Assembly: GCA_020809705.1 (NCBI GenBank)
Contig: CP085825.1
Location: 5,642,001 to 5,706,000 of the forward strand
Source: Calonectria ilicicola
Lineage: Eukaryota; Ascomycota; Sordariomycetes; Hypocreales; Nectriaceae
Direction: 5' to 3'
DNA: 64,000 nt
Shown: piece after piece, positions 50,361 through 63,360 of the stretch
Position numbering within the stretch: position 1 is the first letter of the stretch
Layout: the number at the start of each line of letters is the position of its first letter
Position numbers and translations under genes: made by a program
The notes under the pieces: generated by a model
Databases searched by the model: none
The model's input: the letters and a program-made list of their open reading frames with translations, nothing else
What the model was told of the DNA's origin: nothing

Positions 50361-53300
50361 TTTTTGTAGGTATAGCTATAGATATTATTAATTAGATCTA
50401 TATAGGTATATATATAATATTAGGTTTATATAGCTAATGTAATTAATAAAGTAAGTAATATAGTCTTAGGAATAAGAAGATCTTGGGAATAAAGATATTA
50501 TAAATAAAGTAATAGTAAGTAATTTATTTATATAGATAAGTAAAATTAGGTTATTATAATATATAAGTAAATTTTAGTATAAAATAAAAATAAAAAAGTA
50601 ATATTATTAATTTTTTTTAATTTATTATATAATTAAATATAAATAATAATTTAAATTAGTATATAAAATATTATTATATTAAATAAATTAAAATTTTTTA
50701 ATTAAATATCTTTTTTTTTATTATTTAGCTTTATAATTAATAATTTTATATTATTATAAGTTAAAGATTAAATTATAGTAGATATATTAAATAATTAAAA
50801 GTATTTTTTATTTTTTATTTTTTATTTTTTTTAATAATCTTTCTATAAAACTTTACTTTAATTAATAAGAATATTAGTAATTCTAAAATAATTTAAGATA
50901 TTATAACAATTATACTAAACCTTCTAAACTTTTTAGATATTAGATTATTTAGGCTTGGTTATTATAATAATTAAGATAAAGTTATAAATCTTTTATATTA
51001 AGATATAATAATAGTTTATTTTAATATAATTACCTATAATAAGGCTATAATTTAATATAATTTAATCTATAATAAGCTTATTTAAGATAGCTCCTATTAA
51101 AATAAGCCTAATTAGAATAATTTTACTTAAAATAATCCTATTAATTATTTTATTTATAAAGATTTCTTAATTAGAGATTTAAATATAAATCTTATAACTA
51201 TAAAACTAGATTATAGTTTAATAGAAGATATTATATTAGATCTAGATATAGGTAGTATACTTTTATCTAGGAATATTTAAAAATCAGGTATAATAATAAA
51301 AATATAATCTTTCTTATTAAAAGAAGGATTAATTATAAAATAATAATTAAATAAGCTAGTTATTTTATTTATATAAGTAAAAGGAATATTAAAAATAAAT
51401 TATATTTCTTTTCTTTTTACTATTTTCTTATAAAGAAGAAAGAATAGTAAAATATAAATAGAAAATAAGATAAATACTTAAAAAAGATAAAAGCCTTTAA
51501 ATAGATTTTTTATTAATTTACTTAAAATAATATAAGTATAATATTAAATAAATACATAATATTTAAATTATATATTATTAAATAATAAAATAAAGTCTCT
51601 AACTAAGTAAGTTTAATCTATTTTAATAACTTACTTAATAAATAAAATAGATAATAGAAAAGTAAAAAGCCCTTATAATTTAAAAGGACTTTTATATTAA
51701 TTTTACTTAGAATCTATATTAGTAATTAATATAATAACTAAAAGCTAAAATAAGAAGCTAAAGTAAAATTACTTATAACTAATATCTATAGTTATAGATA
51801 AGAATAACTAAAGCCTTATATACTTCTCTATTATCATCTTTATCTAAAAAAATTAGATTCTTATATAATCTATTATAATATATAAAAATATACCTTATTA
51901 ATAAAGTAGAACTATTAGCTCTTCTATTATAATTTAATAATCTACTAATTATAGATAAAGATATTAATATTAAAATAAATTAGGATTAAATTAAGGACCT
52001 AATAATTATAAAGGTATAATAAGAAGTATTTAAGTAAGGTTATAAAGGGAAAAGGTATAAGAAAAATCCTAATAATAGCTTTAATATTAAAACTTTTTAA
52101 AAAATATTATTTTAATAATATAAAATAAATTAATATATTTAATTAATTAAAAAAGAATATAATTATATTATTATCAAGACTTTTCTAATTATTATAAAGC
52201 TTATATAAGGATATAGTAGTAGTAAAGGTAGAAGTTAAAGTAGAGTTTAGAGTAGAATTTATAAATAATATAATATATTAAAGCTAGTAAAGATTAAGTT
52301 AAGAAATAGGTAAAGAAGTAATAAATATAATATTATAATTATTAATAAAAAAATTAAATAAATAAATATAAAAATAATAAAATAAATCTATAAGATGATT
52401 ATATAGATATATAGTACTTATAATAAATATAATTTATATTTAGATTTAATAAGAAGAGCTTTAGCCAATAGTTTCATAACTTATACCACTATATAATCTA
52501 TATTTAATATATAAACAAGATATAGCATTACTAAAACCTACTTAACACTTTTTTATAATAAATTATTATATTTATTTAATTATATATTAATATAATAGGA
52601 TTAATTAATTAGCATTAAGAACTAAGTATAATTACTTTTTATTTATTAGTATTAAATATTTTTAATAATATTAGCTATATTATTAAATAGTGCTAAGATT
52701 ATTAAGCTAAAAGCTCTAATCCTTATTTATATAATTATAAATTAATTGTTTTATATAAAAATAAATTAATATTACTTTTTTTATAATTATAATAAATTTA
52801 TACTAAGATTATTATATTAAAAACTAATTCTTAAAATAAGTAATATAATAAATAAATAATTAAAGTAATAGGTCCTAATTTATTTATATATTATTATAAT
52901 AAAGAAAGGTAGAAGGAGATATATATAAATATTAAAAATATTATAATATAAAGAGAATAATAAAATATAATATTAGATTAGAATATCAATATAATAATAA
53001 TATTAATTAGTAAATTAGTATATAATTTTATATAATATTCTTTATATTATAATAAATAAGAAAAAAGTAAATAAATATAATATTTTATTAATAAACTAGT
53101 ATAATAATAATCTAAATTAATAAATTAATATATAATTAAATTAGATATTATTAAATTTAAAAGAAAGTAAAGGTAGAGGAATATAATTATTTATTAATAT
53201 TTAGATATAGGTAATAATTTAAGTTAATTTTTAAATATATAATTAAGTTAAGTAATATTAAGATTTTAATAAGATAATAGTAAAGGAAAATATTATTTTA

Positions 53301-55140
53301 TTAGTATATTAAAATAATAATAATCTAAGATAGTAAATTAATATATAATAAAGTTAGATTTTGTTAATCTTATAAGGTAAAGAGGGTAGAAGGATATAAT
53401 TTTTAATAATATATTAGGATAATAAATATTTAAATTAAAGTTTTATTTAATAATTAATAATAAAATTATTAATATTATAGTAAAAAGAAAATGATAGAAA
53501 ATAGTACTTTATTAATATACTAGAGTAATTAAGATCTAAGTTAATAATAAAATAAGTAATAATATTTAGGATTATTAATTCTTTTATAAGATAATAATAG
53601 GGATATAATATATTATTAGAATTAATAATATAAAGTATATTATATAAAAAGGGATCTTAATTTATAATATTAGTTAATAGGAATTTAGAAGTATTTAAAG
53701 GAAATCTAAAAATAAGAAAAGATAATATATAATATTAAGAATTATTATAAGCTATTTAAAAAATAAATAAAAATATTAGAATAAGTATTAATTTTCTTTA
53801 TTAAAGAATTTCTATCTTAATATAATTATATAATATTATTTAAATTTATTAATATAAATATCTTCTTATAATAAATTTATTATTATTTATCTTACTTAAG
53901 AGATTATATAATTAAATATTAAAAAGTATATTTAACTATCTTAGATTAAGAATTTATAATAATATTTTTAATATAATAAATTTAAATATAAATTTATTAA
54001 TAGTAAGATCTTATTTTATTATATAATTATATATATTAAGTAATCTTCTAAATATTATATCTATAGATCTACTACTAGTAGGATTATTATTATCTAATTA
54101 ATTAAATACTATAAATCTATTATTAGATACCTTAGGCTTTATTATTAAATCTAGCTTATAAGTTCTATTAATTAATTTAATATTAGAAGAATTATTATTT
54201 TATTTTTAATTTGATTTTATAAGAATAAAAGTAAGTAATTATTTTTAAGTTAAATTTATATATTTATTATTAAATAAAGAATTATTAAATAATTTATTAA
54301 GAAGATTATATAATAATTAATTAGTAAAATTATTTCTAAAAGATAGGTTACTTATATAATACCTTTAAAGATCTAGAAGTAGACTTAAAGATTCTAGTTA
54401 AGGGAGCCTTAGAATAAGATATTAGGAAATACTATAACTAAGAGATAGACTATAAGGTTTTAAGAAGAAGAATAAGGGTTAGAAAAATAAAAGGCCTTTA
54501 AGGCTAAGAGGTAAGCTATAAAGTTCTTATAATAAAAGAATTAAAGGTAATTTAATAAAAGATTAAGATTAAGTATATTAAATTATTATTAAATTAACTA
54601 AAAATATTAAAACTCTAATATAAGCATCTAAAACCTGGATAAGTAAAATACTACTAAGAAGTATAATATTAATATAATTATATTTATAATTAAAAAGCTT
54701 ATTATATATATCACATGCACTAAGGTATAGAGAGGCTAAGAAAAGAATATAAAAAGAAAAGATAGAAAACTAATAGTAAAAGCCATTAGTTACTATAAAA
54801 TTATCTAATCCTTTCTAGTAAGGAGGGCTGGAGCAGGTGTAGCCTCTAAGATATATACTAACACAACATCCTATAATATTAAAATTTATCTATAGTTCAG
54901 ATTTAGCTAATATAAGCGAATATCCTTTATATAATATATTAGATCTATAATAGTATATAAATATATTAAAGCTTTCTAATAAAAAATAATATAAAAATGT
55001 ATATTAAAGGATCCAATCTAAAAATAAGATATAAAATAATATATAATAATCCTTACTATATATTTTTTTAAAGCCTATATAAGTTTTAAAAATATCTAAT
55101 AGTAGTATATCTAATTTATATAATAAATTAAATAAGCTTT
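50361..55140. other. AT-rich RIP-mutated sequence, identity unresolved
   Basis: Nearly 5 kb of very AT-rich sequence. I looked for reverse transcriptase, transposase, integrase and helicase motifs on both strands and found none that convinced me. Short less-mutated patches near 54350-54870 may mark another element or the 5' part of the Helitron. No gene is supported. Confidence 0.35.
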
Positions 55141-55141
55141 T

Positions 55142-55282
55142 ATAAATAATATTATTTTATTTTATAAATAATATTATTTTATTTTATAAATAATATTATT
55201 TTATTTTATAAATAATATTATTTTATTTTATAAATAATATTATTTTATTTTATAAATAATATTATTTTATTTTATAAATAAT
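55142..55282 (+). repeat. 22 bp tandem repeat, about 6.4 copies
   Basis: The unit ATAAATAATATTATTTTATT plus two T repeats head to tail without visible change for about 140 bases, then breaks into unrelated AT-rich sequence. Perfect copies in an otherwise mutated block suggest recent expansion. Confidence 0.85.
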
Positions 55283-56639
55283 AATTATTAAGTTAGAGTA
55301 AAATAAGAAATTAAGTTTTATAAAAATAAATTAAGAAAAAGGTAGAAAAAAGAACAACTAATTTAATGCCCTATTTAAAGAAATAATATATATATATATA
55401 GTTAAGTATAAAATCAATTGTTATTAAGAATATAAGAGAGATTTATTTATAATAGTAATTATAATAAATAGATCTAAATATTAGTAAATATTATTAAATA
55501 CTTAAAATATAAATTTAAAAAAAGAAAAGAATATCTTATATAAAGGCTTAGTATAAGCCAATTCCTTATAAATAAAATATATTTATAATAATAAACTTTT
55601 ACTAAGTATTCTATAATATTAATACTTTTTCTATATATATATATATAATATACTATTAGAAAATCAATAATATAAAAATAAAGAAGCTTAATTAGGAAGA
55701 GTAATCTAAATGCCTAATAAGGGATAGTTATTATACTTACTTATACCTAAAATGCTTTCCTTCTAGTAGCCCTATTCTAACTTATGATATTTATATAATT
55801 AAAATATATATAAGTAATATAGCCTATTTTAGAAGTTTACACCAAGCCCTTAATTATAAGTATATATACCTTAATACTTTTAAAGGCCTAACTTTAATTA
55901 AAAAGAGATTAATTAGAATTAATACTTACTTTAATTTTATTATAAGAATTAAGGTTATAAAAAGTATTAAATAAAGTATTATTTATATTTATTATATAAA
56001 AGATTATATAATTATATTTTTAAATAATATATAAAATTTAACTACTATAATACTACTATATCCTCTTTTACAATTATTAAAGAATATCTATATATTCTAG
56101 TATAATCTATAGAAACTAGCTCCTAATAATCTATTTAAATTACTTTCTATAAAATAAAAAATTATAAAGTAAGTATTATTATAATTAATAAAATTTAACT
56201 CTTACTATTAATATATTAGAATTAATAAAGATAAATTAGATAATTAAGGAGAGCTAGTATATAGAATATTATATTAAATTTATAATAAAATAGAGAGGGA
56301 TAAGCTATTAGTTTAGAAAAAAATATATATAATATATATTATATTATTAAAAGAATATAATATAAAAGCTAATATATTTTGATTATTAGAGAATATAGTA
56401 GATAGATTGGGTAGGGTATATAATAAGAATAATATTAATTATATTAAAAATCCTCTACTTTATAACCAATATAATAAAAAGAAGCTTAAATATAAGAGCA
56501 TAGGAAGCTTCCTTAATAAGATTCTAGTAACTAGTATATTCCTATTAAATACAATATTATAAGTAATTAATATTAAAAAGCTATAATTTATTATTAATAT
56601 AATCTAAAGTAAGAATAAGAATATATAAATATAAGTGCC
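55283..56639. other. AT-rich sequence upstream of the Helitron coding remnant
   Basis: AT-rich stretch that may include the 5' region of the Helitron. A partly preserved patch at about 56340-56570 (GRVYNKNNIN, then NPLLYNQYNKKKLKYKSIG) reads on the plus strand but was not recognised. No gene is supported. Confidence 0.3.
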
Positions 56640-59600
56640 TAAGTATACTTTTAATAATATATAAGATCTAGATCTAGAACCCTATATTTATATTTTTAAA
56701 GGCAATCAGATTATAGATATTAATAATCTATAGAATCTTATAAAAGTATTCTTAATCTTATTTCTTTTTAGGTTTAAGGTATTATAATATAAGAAAGAAA
56801 TAAAGTTAGACTTTTAAAAGTATAATTCTTAGCTTACTAGATATATTAATAATAAGGATAATTCTAATACTAAGGTAATTATAATCTTATTAAAGTGTAA
56901 TTTTAGATTTTATATATAGATAAAGAAGGTAATATAATAATATAATAGCTAATTTACTAATTATTTTACTTTTTTATTTTTAATATTTAATATATTAGTT
57001 TAAAGTAAAAATTAAAATATAAGTATATTAAATATTTAATAAAATAATTTTTCTAAAGTTAAAAGAATTATTTAATTATTAATATTTAAGAGATTAAAAG
57101 AGGCTTAGAAGGAATTAAAAAATAAAAAAAGTATAAAAAATTAAGATATTAAAAAGTTCCTTTAATATATATTATACTTTAAGTATAGATAGATTATATT
57201 ATAAAAGTTATAACTAGATATATATAAAAAGATTAATATATTTATTATTAAATATAGAATTCCAGTTATTTAGTTTATCTTAAGCCCTAATAATATTATA
57301 AATCTAATAAAATTATACCTAATAATATACTAAAAAGAAGATAAAGATACTATAAAAGTAATCCTATACTAAGCTCTTTAAAATAAATATAAAAGAGTAA
57401 AATTAATAATAAATAATCTAATAAGCTCTACTATATTCTTCTATTATAAAGTAAAAATATTCTTTAAATATTATATTAAGATTAAAGAGGAATCAATTTT
57501 TAAATAGATTAGGTAATATTTTAGTATTATTAAAACTAATAAGTATAATACTTTTTATATTTATAAATTATTTTAGTTTAAAAATAATTTAAAATTTAAA
57601 AATATTATTAAAGATTATATAAATAATAAAAATAATAAAGATTTAATAATAAAAAGAGAGATAATATTAAAATATATTAACTTAATTTTTATTAAAATAT
57701 AATTATATTTATTTATTTATTTATAATAATTTACTTCTATAAATCTAGATCTAATTTAAAAATTAATATTAAAGCTTATTTAAAATCTAGATTAATTTAT
57801 TACATTTAATAATAAAAATATAAATAAAATAATATATAATAATATATCTTACCTAATAACTAATATACCTTAATTTTCAAAACAATTTAATAATAAGGCT
57901 AACTTTTATATAAATAAAGTCCAAATATATATTTATACTATAACCTATATTAAATACTATTATAATAAAAAAGACAATAAAAAGCCTATATATTAATTTT
58001 ATATATTCTAAAAACTTTTTAAAAAAGCAAATTTAAAGTAAATAATATACTTTAATTATAATACTTATACTATATAATCAATCACTAAAATAAGCTAATA
58101 GCAATTAGCCTAAAATATAATCATAACATCTCCTTCATTAAAATATAAACTAAGATAATAGCTCTAATATACTACTTAATAAACTATACTATAAAAATCC
58201 AATATCTAATCTAAAAAAAGGTCACTATTACAACTAAGCTATTTCCAATAATTAACATAACCAACACTATTAGGCTATTAATAATAATAATAAACTATAA
58301 AGCTAAGATAAATATAAATCGCCAGTATTTAATAAGAATTATAAATAAACTATTTACCAAATAATTACTTTTATAAATAAAAATTATTATATATTTCTTA
58401 AATCTATTAAATAAGTTTTCTAATATTAAGTAATAATTATATATAAATATAATAATATTATACTAAATAATTTATTAATACTAATTATATCTAAAATAAT
58501 ATAATATTATTATTAAAGAAAATAATAAATATTATTATATTAAGAAAATAAGTAAAAGTAATAATATTAATATTAATAATAATATAAATAGTAAAGATAA
58601 TAATATAAAAACTAAGTTTAATATTAATAAAATATTAATTAGAACTAAAGATAAGAAACTACTATATATTAAAGCCTACTACCACTAGAAAAAAATACTC
58701 TAAACACTCTACTTCTATAATTATATATCTTTAGTTAGATTAGAAAAAAGGTTTAATATTTTATAAGATAATTTATAGTAATAGAGTTTAAAAGAGCTTA
58801 AAAATCAGGAAAGAGCTAGATATAGGTTCTAAGATAGCCAAAAATATATATAATTTTATATATAAATAGATTTCTTAATAAAGACTTTAATATTAATATA
58901 AATAAGGATAGATATTATAGGTAAGTAAAGATATTATAAAAGATTAAGATAAAAAAGAAAAGAACTTTTATATTAATATATACTATATTAAAACTATAAT
59001 ATAATACCTTATACTTTTTATTTTATAGAAGGAGTTTATTATATTAATATTTAATAATATTAATAAGATCTAGGAATATTAGTAATAGCAGTTATCTAAA
59101 AGACTTCAATCTATTTTAAAAAATATCTAACTTTTAAAATAATTAGTAAAAGATATAAGACCAGATATAAAGTAATAGGCTACTACAGAAGATAATAATA
59201 TTTTGGATAATCTAGATAATTTAGAATATAACAATATATAAGATCCACTAGGTCCAGTAATTATATACTAATTAGATAAAATAGGCTAACTTAGCCAACT
59301 TATATAAATAATATAAAAGGCTATAGCCCTTAACTAAGTAATTACTAGCTTAGAGTTATTACTTAAATTACTAAACTAGCTCTATAAGATACTTATAAAT
59401 ATTAGTAAATCTACAGATAATTTTCAAACTATAACTCTAATAAAGACCCCTAAGCAACATCAATCATTCATAATAGCTAAGAGCAAGCTTCCTATACAAA
59501 TACTACTAAAGCAAATAACTAAATAATAAAACTAATATAATAAGAAAATTATTTAAAGAATTTAAGATTTTTATAAAGATTAGATTATATAAGATATAAC

Positions 59601-61400
59601 TAATAGTATAAAATTATTATTAATCTATACTTTTATAAATATAAAAGAAGAAATTATAAAGATCTTAAAAATAGATTCTTAAAATATTTAAAGATTAAGT
59701 ATTAGGATTATATTTAAGCCTATAATAATATTTCTTTATACTAGTAAATAAATTATAAGAAGATTTATACTAAATAAATAATAGAAAATTACCTTCCTTT
59801 TAATATATTATTATCTTAATAATATTTTAAATAAAAATAAAAATAATAATTTTAACTATAATAATATTAAAAAAAATAATAAATTATAATTATATAAGTT
59901 CATTAATAAAAAGGGTGACACTAGAAAGTCTAGAGTTCTTAAGGTATTAGCTAAGTTATTCGCTAGCAAAGGCATATCTTATAGACTACTTATAATAATG
60001 CCATTGGGGGCTGTAATAGTATAGATTAATAGGGTAATTATATATTCTATCTGTAGAATATAGCCTAATAAATCTAATAATAAATTAAATAATAATAATA
60101 TTATAATCTTTGTGGATAGCTATATACAAAAGAAATGGTGGGTAAAGTGGTTGCTTATTATTAATAAGGTTAGTATGCTAGGCCTTCAAATGCTTATTAA
60201 TATTAATAAGTAATTTTATATCTTTTAAAGGTTAGATTAAGATTTTAATAGGATTCCTATAGTATTACTATTAGAAGATTTCCACTAGTTCCACCTAGTA
60301 TAATATAAATCATTATTAATATTAATATCTGCCCTTAGATTAGAAAACAAACTAAAGAGGCATATAATATAGTCCTGGTTTACTATTATTATTATATTAA
60401 CTAAGTAGGTTTGGGCAGTAGAAGACCTAGAATTATAGCAACTATTTATCTAGATCTATTAAAAATAGTAAAATTAGTTTAATATAGAGCTACTTAATAA
60501 CTAATATTTTTAAAAAGATTAAGCTATATTATAGGATTAGGATATTATAATTATTATATTATTTAATAGTATTAGATAGTCTTTAAATATGGATATAATT
60601 TTAGAATTCTAGAGGCACTATTAAAAGCTAATTTGGATATTCTTGCCTTAATATTATTAAAAGAAGCCCTATAAGATACCAATAATAGAGAAGGAGATTA
60701 TATTTATAGCTAGTATTAAGAATAATAATAAGATCTATATATTAATTATATTTATATTTATTTTAAATATATTAATTGTAATTATTAAGAATATAAAAAT
60801 AGATTTAAAGTTTATAAATAGTACTAAGTATATTATTATAAAAGTTATTTTAAATATTAAGAGATTTTTAGGTTATTAACTTATTTTTAATATAATTATT
60901 TATTTTAAATTACCTATTAGTATTATTCTATTATCTAATTTAATTAAGAACTTCTAATTTAATTATATACTATTAGATATAATCTTACTTACTTTAATAT
61001 TTATCTAAATCCTAATTAAAATAAAAAAAAAAGATTAAAAAGAGATCTTAGTAAAAATATAATACAAGTTATTAAGGACTTCTTTATACCGCTATATTTG
61101 CCTATACAGATTATAAGATCTAGGGTAAAACCTTTATACAAATTGCATTAGAGCTATAAGGGACTATAACAAAACTAAATACTATAATAGAACAACCTAA
61201 GCCTTTAAAATATAATCTTTATAGCCTTTATATATAGCTATTATAATATAAATTGCTTAATAGTATTATATTACTATTAAAAGTATAAGTAAAGGATATT
61301 ATTAAAAATAAAATACTAAAAGAAATACTTAATAGTAAAATTAAGTTAAAAGAAGTTTATAAAAGAATATTAAAAAAGCTTAATTATTATTATTATAAAT
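56640..61400 (+). mobile_element. Helitron (Rep plus PIF1-type helicase), RIP-inactivated
   Basis: The plus strand carries the remains of a fungal Helitron protein, broken by many stops. The Rep part is recognised at about 57255-57580: YRIPVI, FILSPNNIINLIKL, then SSTIFFYYKV, and at 57556-57564 the His-x-His of the HUH nuclease reads Tyr-Ile-Tyr, each explained by one C-to-T change. The helicase begins at 59911 with a Walker A remnant (GDTRKSRVL), continues with PLGAVIV, Walker B as NKVSMLG (60163-60183) and the PIF1-type motif VLLLEDFH (60259 onward), and later LKFINSTKYI. The tail (about 61080-61390) includes NCIRAIRDYNKTKYYN and ends in a lysine/leucine helix. Rep and PIF1 helicase in this order on one strand define the Helitron class. 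I did not locate the TC start, the CTRR end or its hairpin. Confidence 0.82.
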
Positions 61401-62933
61401 AAATATATAACTTAAGTAAATATATTATAAAATTAATTACTTATATATATAAAATCTTTCTATTACCTTATATAAATAAGATTTAATTAGCTTTACAATA
61501 TATATAATCTATATATATCTTATTAAATACTAAATATAAAAAGAATAAAAAGTATAATACTTAAAAAAAAATTAAACTAAAAAATATATATATTTATTAT
61601 ATAAAATACAAAGCAATATACATTATAATATATATTACATTACACCCACTAAGGGCAAAAGGATTACATCCAGTCATAAAGACTAAGTAAAGTAAATCCA
61701 GGCAAACTAGAGAAATAACCTTAGTTCCCAATATAACAACTTTTATTAAGCAAACCAAAACTGAGCTATACTCGCTCAATTGGGAAACTCTAGACAGGGA
61801 TCATTTTACAGGGATGAGGGCTTGAGATGTGGGCTGAAAAAAAGGAGTGCTTAAGAACTTCTTTCGTACCGAAAGACACTAGGGACCCTTTCCAACTAAG
61901 AAAAGGGACATCAGTCATCAATATCACACATTATTCAACCTAACTGAAACACTCCTCTATAACTTCTTTATTTTATGTATTATATATACATAAAATATAT
62001 CATTTTTATCCCTGTTTTTGAAGATTATTAATACCTAAAAATATTAATTATCTTCCTTATATTTGCGCTCTTAGAAATATATTTCCTACTATATTTCTAT
62101 TATAACCTCCTTACAATTTTTATAATTATTTATTATATAATAAAGTTTATTATATTTATATTTATAAAAAAAATATTTATTATTATTTAAATAATATAAA
62201 TATTATATAAATATATAGAATATTAATATAAAATATTAAAGGGTATTATAAATAATTAAAATAAATTATTTATAAATTAGTTTTAAGAAGAATTAATAAA
62301 AGAATAAGTAATAATTAGATAATTATTTATTATTTATTATTTTTAAATTAATAGGTAAATTAAATAAATATATTAAATTAAGTATTATAATAAAAAGTAT
62401 ATTATTATAAAATATAAGAAAGAATAAATTATTAATTTATTTATAAGGAACTTTAAATTTAAATATAAAAAGTTTATATTTAAGTTTATTAAAATTATTA
62501 TTATTAAAAAAATAAAATAATAAGCTTATAAAATATATTTATTTAAGTAATATTAATAGATATATAATATTTTTTGATCTTCTTATTTAAATTTTAGAAA
62601 GGTATTAAAAGTAATATTACTATTTACTTACTAAAGCTAGCTAAGGAAAAGAATAAGTAAAAGATTAAAGAGATTATTATATATAAAGGTAATAGTAATA
62701 AGATATTATATTAAATTAAGTAAATTAAATAATCTATAAAATATAATATATAAAAATCTAAAATTTATTTTAAAAATATAATAACTTTAATATATAAATA
62801 TTATAAATAAATTAAAAAAATATATAAAAAATAAAATAATAAAATATAAAGATAATATTATTCTTATTAGATCCTCTTAAAGTTTAAGAATAAGTCTTTA
62901 GAAGAAGGGGATAATTATAAAAATATAAAATTA
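61401..62933. other. AT-rich sequence with a short GC-normal patch
   Basis: Mostly AT-rich. From about 61650 to 61960 the composition is nearly normal and includes a copy of the TTTCGTACCGAAAGAC end motif at 61861-61878, as in the 50.2 kb islet. A 60-codon minus-strand frame here is not credible as a gene. The 3' end of the Helitron may lie in this stretch. Confidence 0.4.
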
Positions 62934-63131
62934 AAAGAATTAATTAGGTATATATATTAAATATATATTAATATAAGATATTATAAGATAAGGATGCTTA
63001 TAATAGTATTATATAGTAAGTATAAGTAAATAATTCTATAATTTATTAAGTTGAAGTCTTGGTAATAAGAATAGAGGTCTATTGTAGTTCTATTTATACT
63101 TTACCTTAGTTATAAATCTAGTTTGTTATAA
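62934..63131 (+). repeat. Right copy of ~198 bp direct repeat, LTR-like
   Basis: Partner of 40738-40935. It keeps G and C at several sites that are A or T in the left copy and the reverse, so each copy was mutated independently. Confidence 0.6.
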
Positions 63132-63317
63132 TAAATTTTAAAAATTTATATTTTAAAAAAATTATTTAAAATATTATATAAATTTTAAATTATATAATTT
63201 TTAAATTTTTATTTAATATATATATTATATATTTATATAATTTTTAAATTTTTTTAATATATATTTTATTTAATTTATTATAAAATTTTAAAGAATCTTA
63301 ATTTTGGTGTAAAATCA

Positions 63318-63358
63318 TGGCGGTCTTGGGGGGGTGGCGGAGTTCTGGGTGGGGACGT
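63318..63358 (-). repeat. Right terminal inverted repeat, 41 bp
   Basis: Inverted copy of the left arm, with seven rather than six bases in the central homopolymer. It is followed by TA and then sequence of normal composition. Confidence 0.85.
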
Positions 63359-63360
63359 TA

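Larger units (their letters stand above)
40205..63358. mobile_element. 23 kb AT-rich block with terminal inverted repeats and TA duplication
   Basis: The block starts with ACGTCCCCACCCAGAACTCC at 40205 and ends with the inverted copy at 63358; the arms match over 40 and 41 bp with a single C-run length difference. TA flanks both ends (40203-40204 and 63359-63360), as expected for Tc1/mariner or pogo/Fot1-type insertion. Inside the arms the composition falls abruptly to almost pure A and T. Repeat copies within differ nearly only by C/T and G/A, which indicates RIP. The block contains nested gypsy, copia and Helitron remnants described below. I did not recognise a DDE transposase, so the outer element could be a non-autonomous or heavily eroded TIR transposon that received later insertions, or a large element in its own right. 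Confidence 0.7.

Noticed and set aside
61597..61779. 60-codon hydrophobic minus-strand frame
   Set aside because: The hydrophobicity comes from AT-rich codons; the frame is short and lies in repeat debris.
40205..63358. Centromere or mitochondrial DNA insertion as an explanation of the AT-rich block
   Set aside because: The block has defined inverted ends with TA duplication and contains datable retroelement and Helitron remnants; no mitochondrial gene was recognised. Fungal centromeres of this type are usually much larger.
40205..63358. Starship giant transposon
   Set aside because: I saw no tyrosine-recombinase captain gene near an edge. Starships also lack TIRs with TA duplication and usually carry intact cargo genes.
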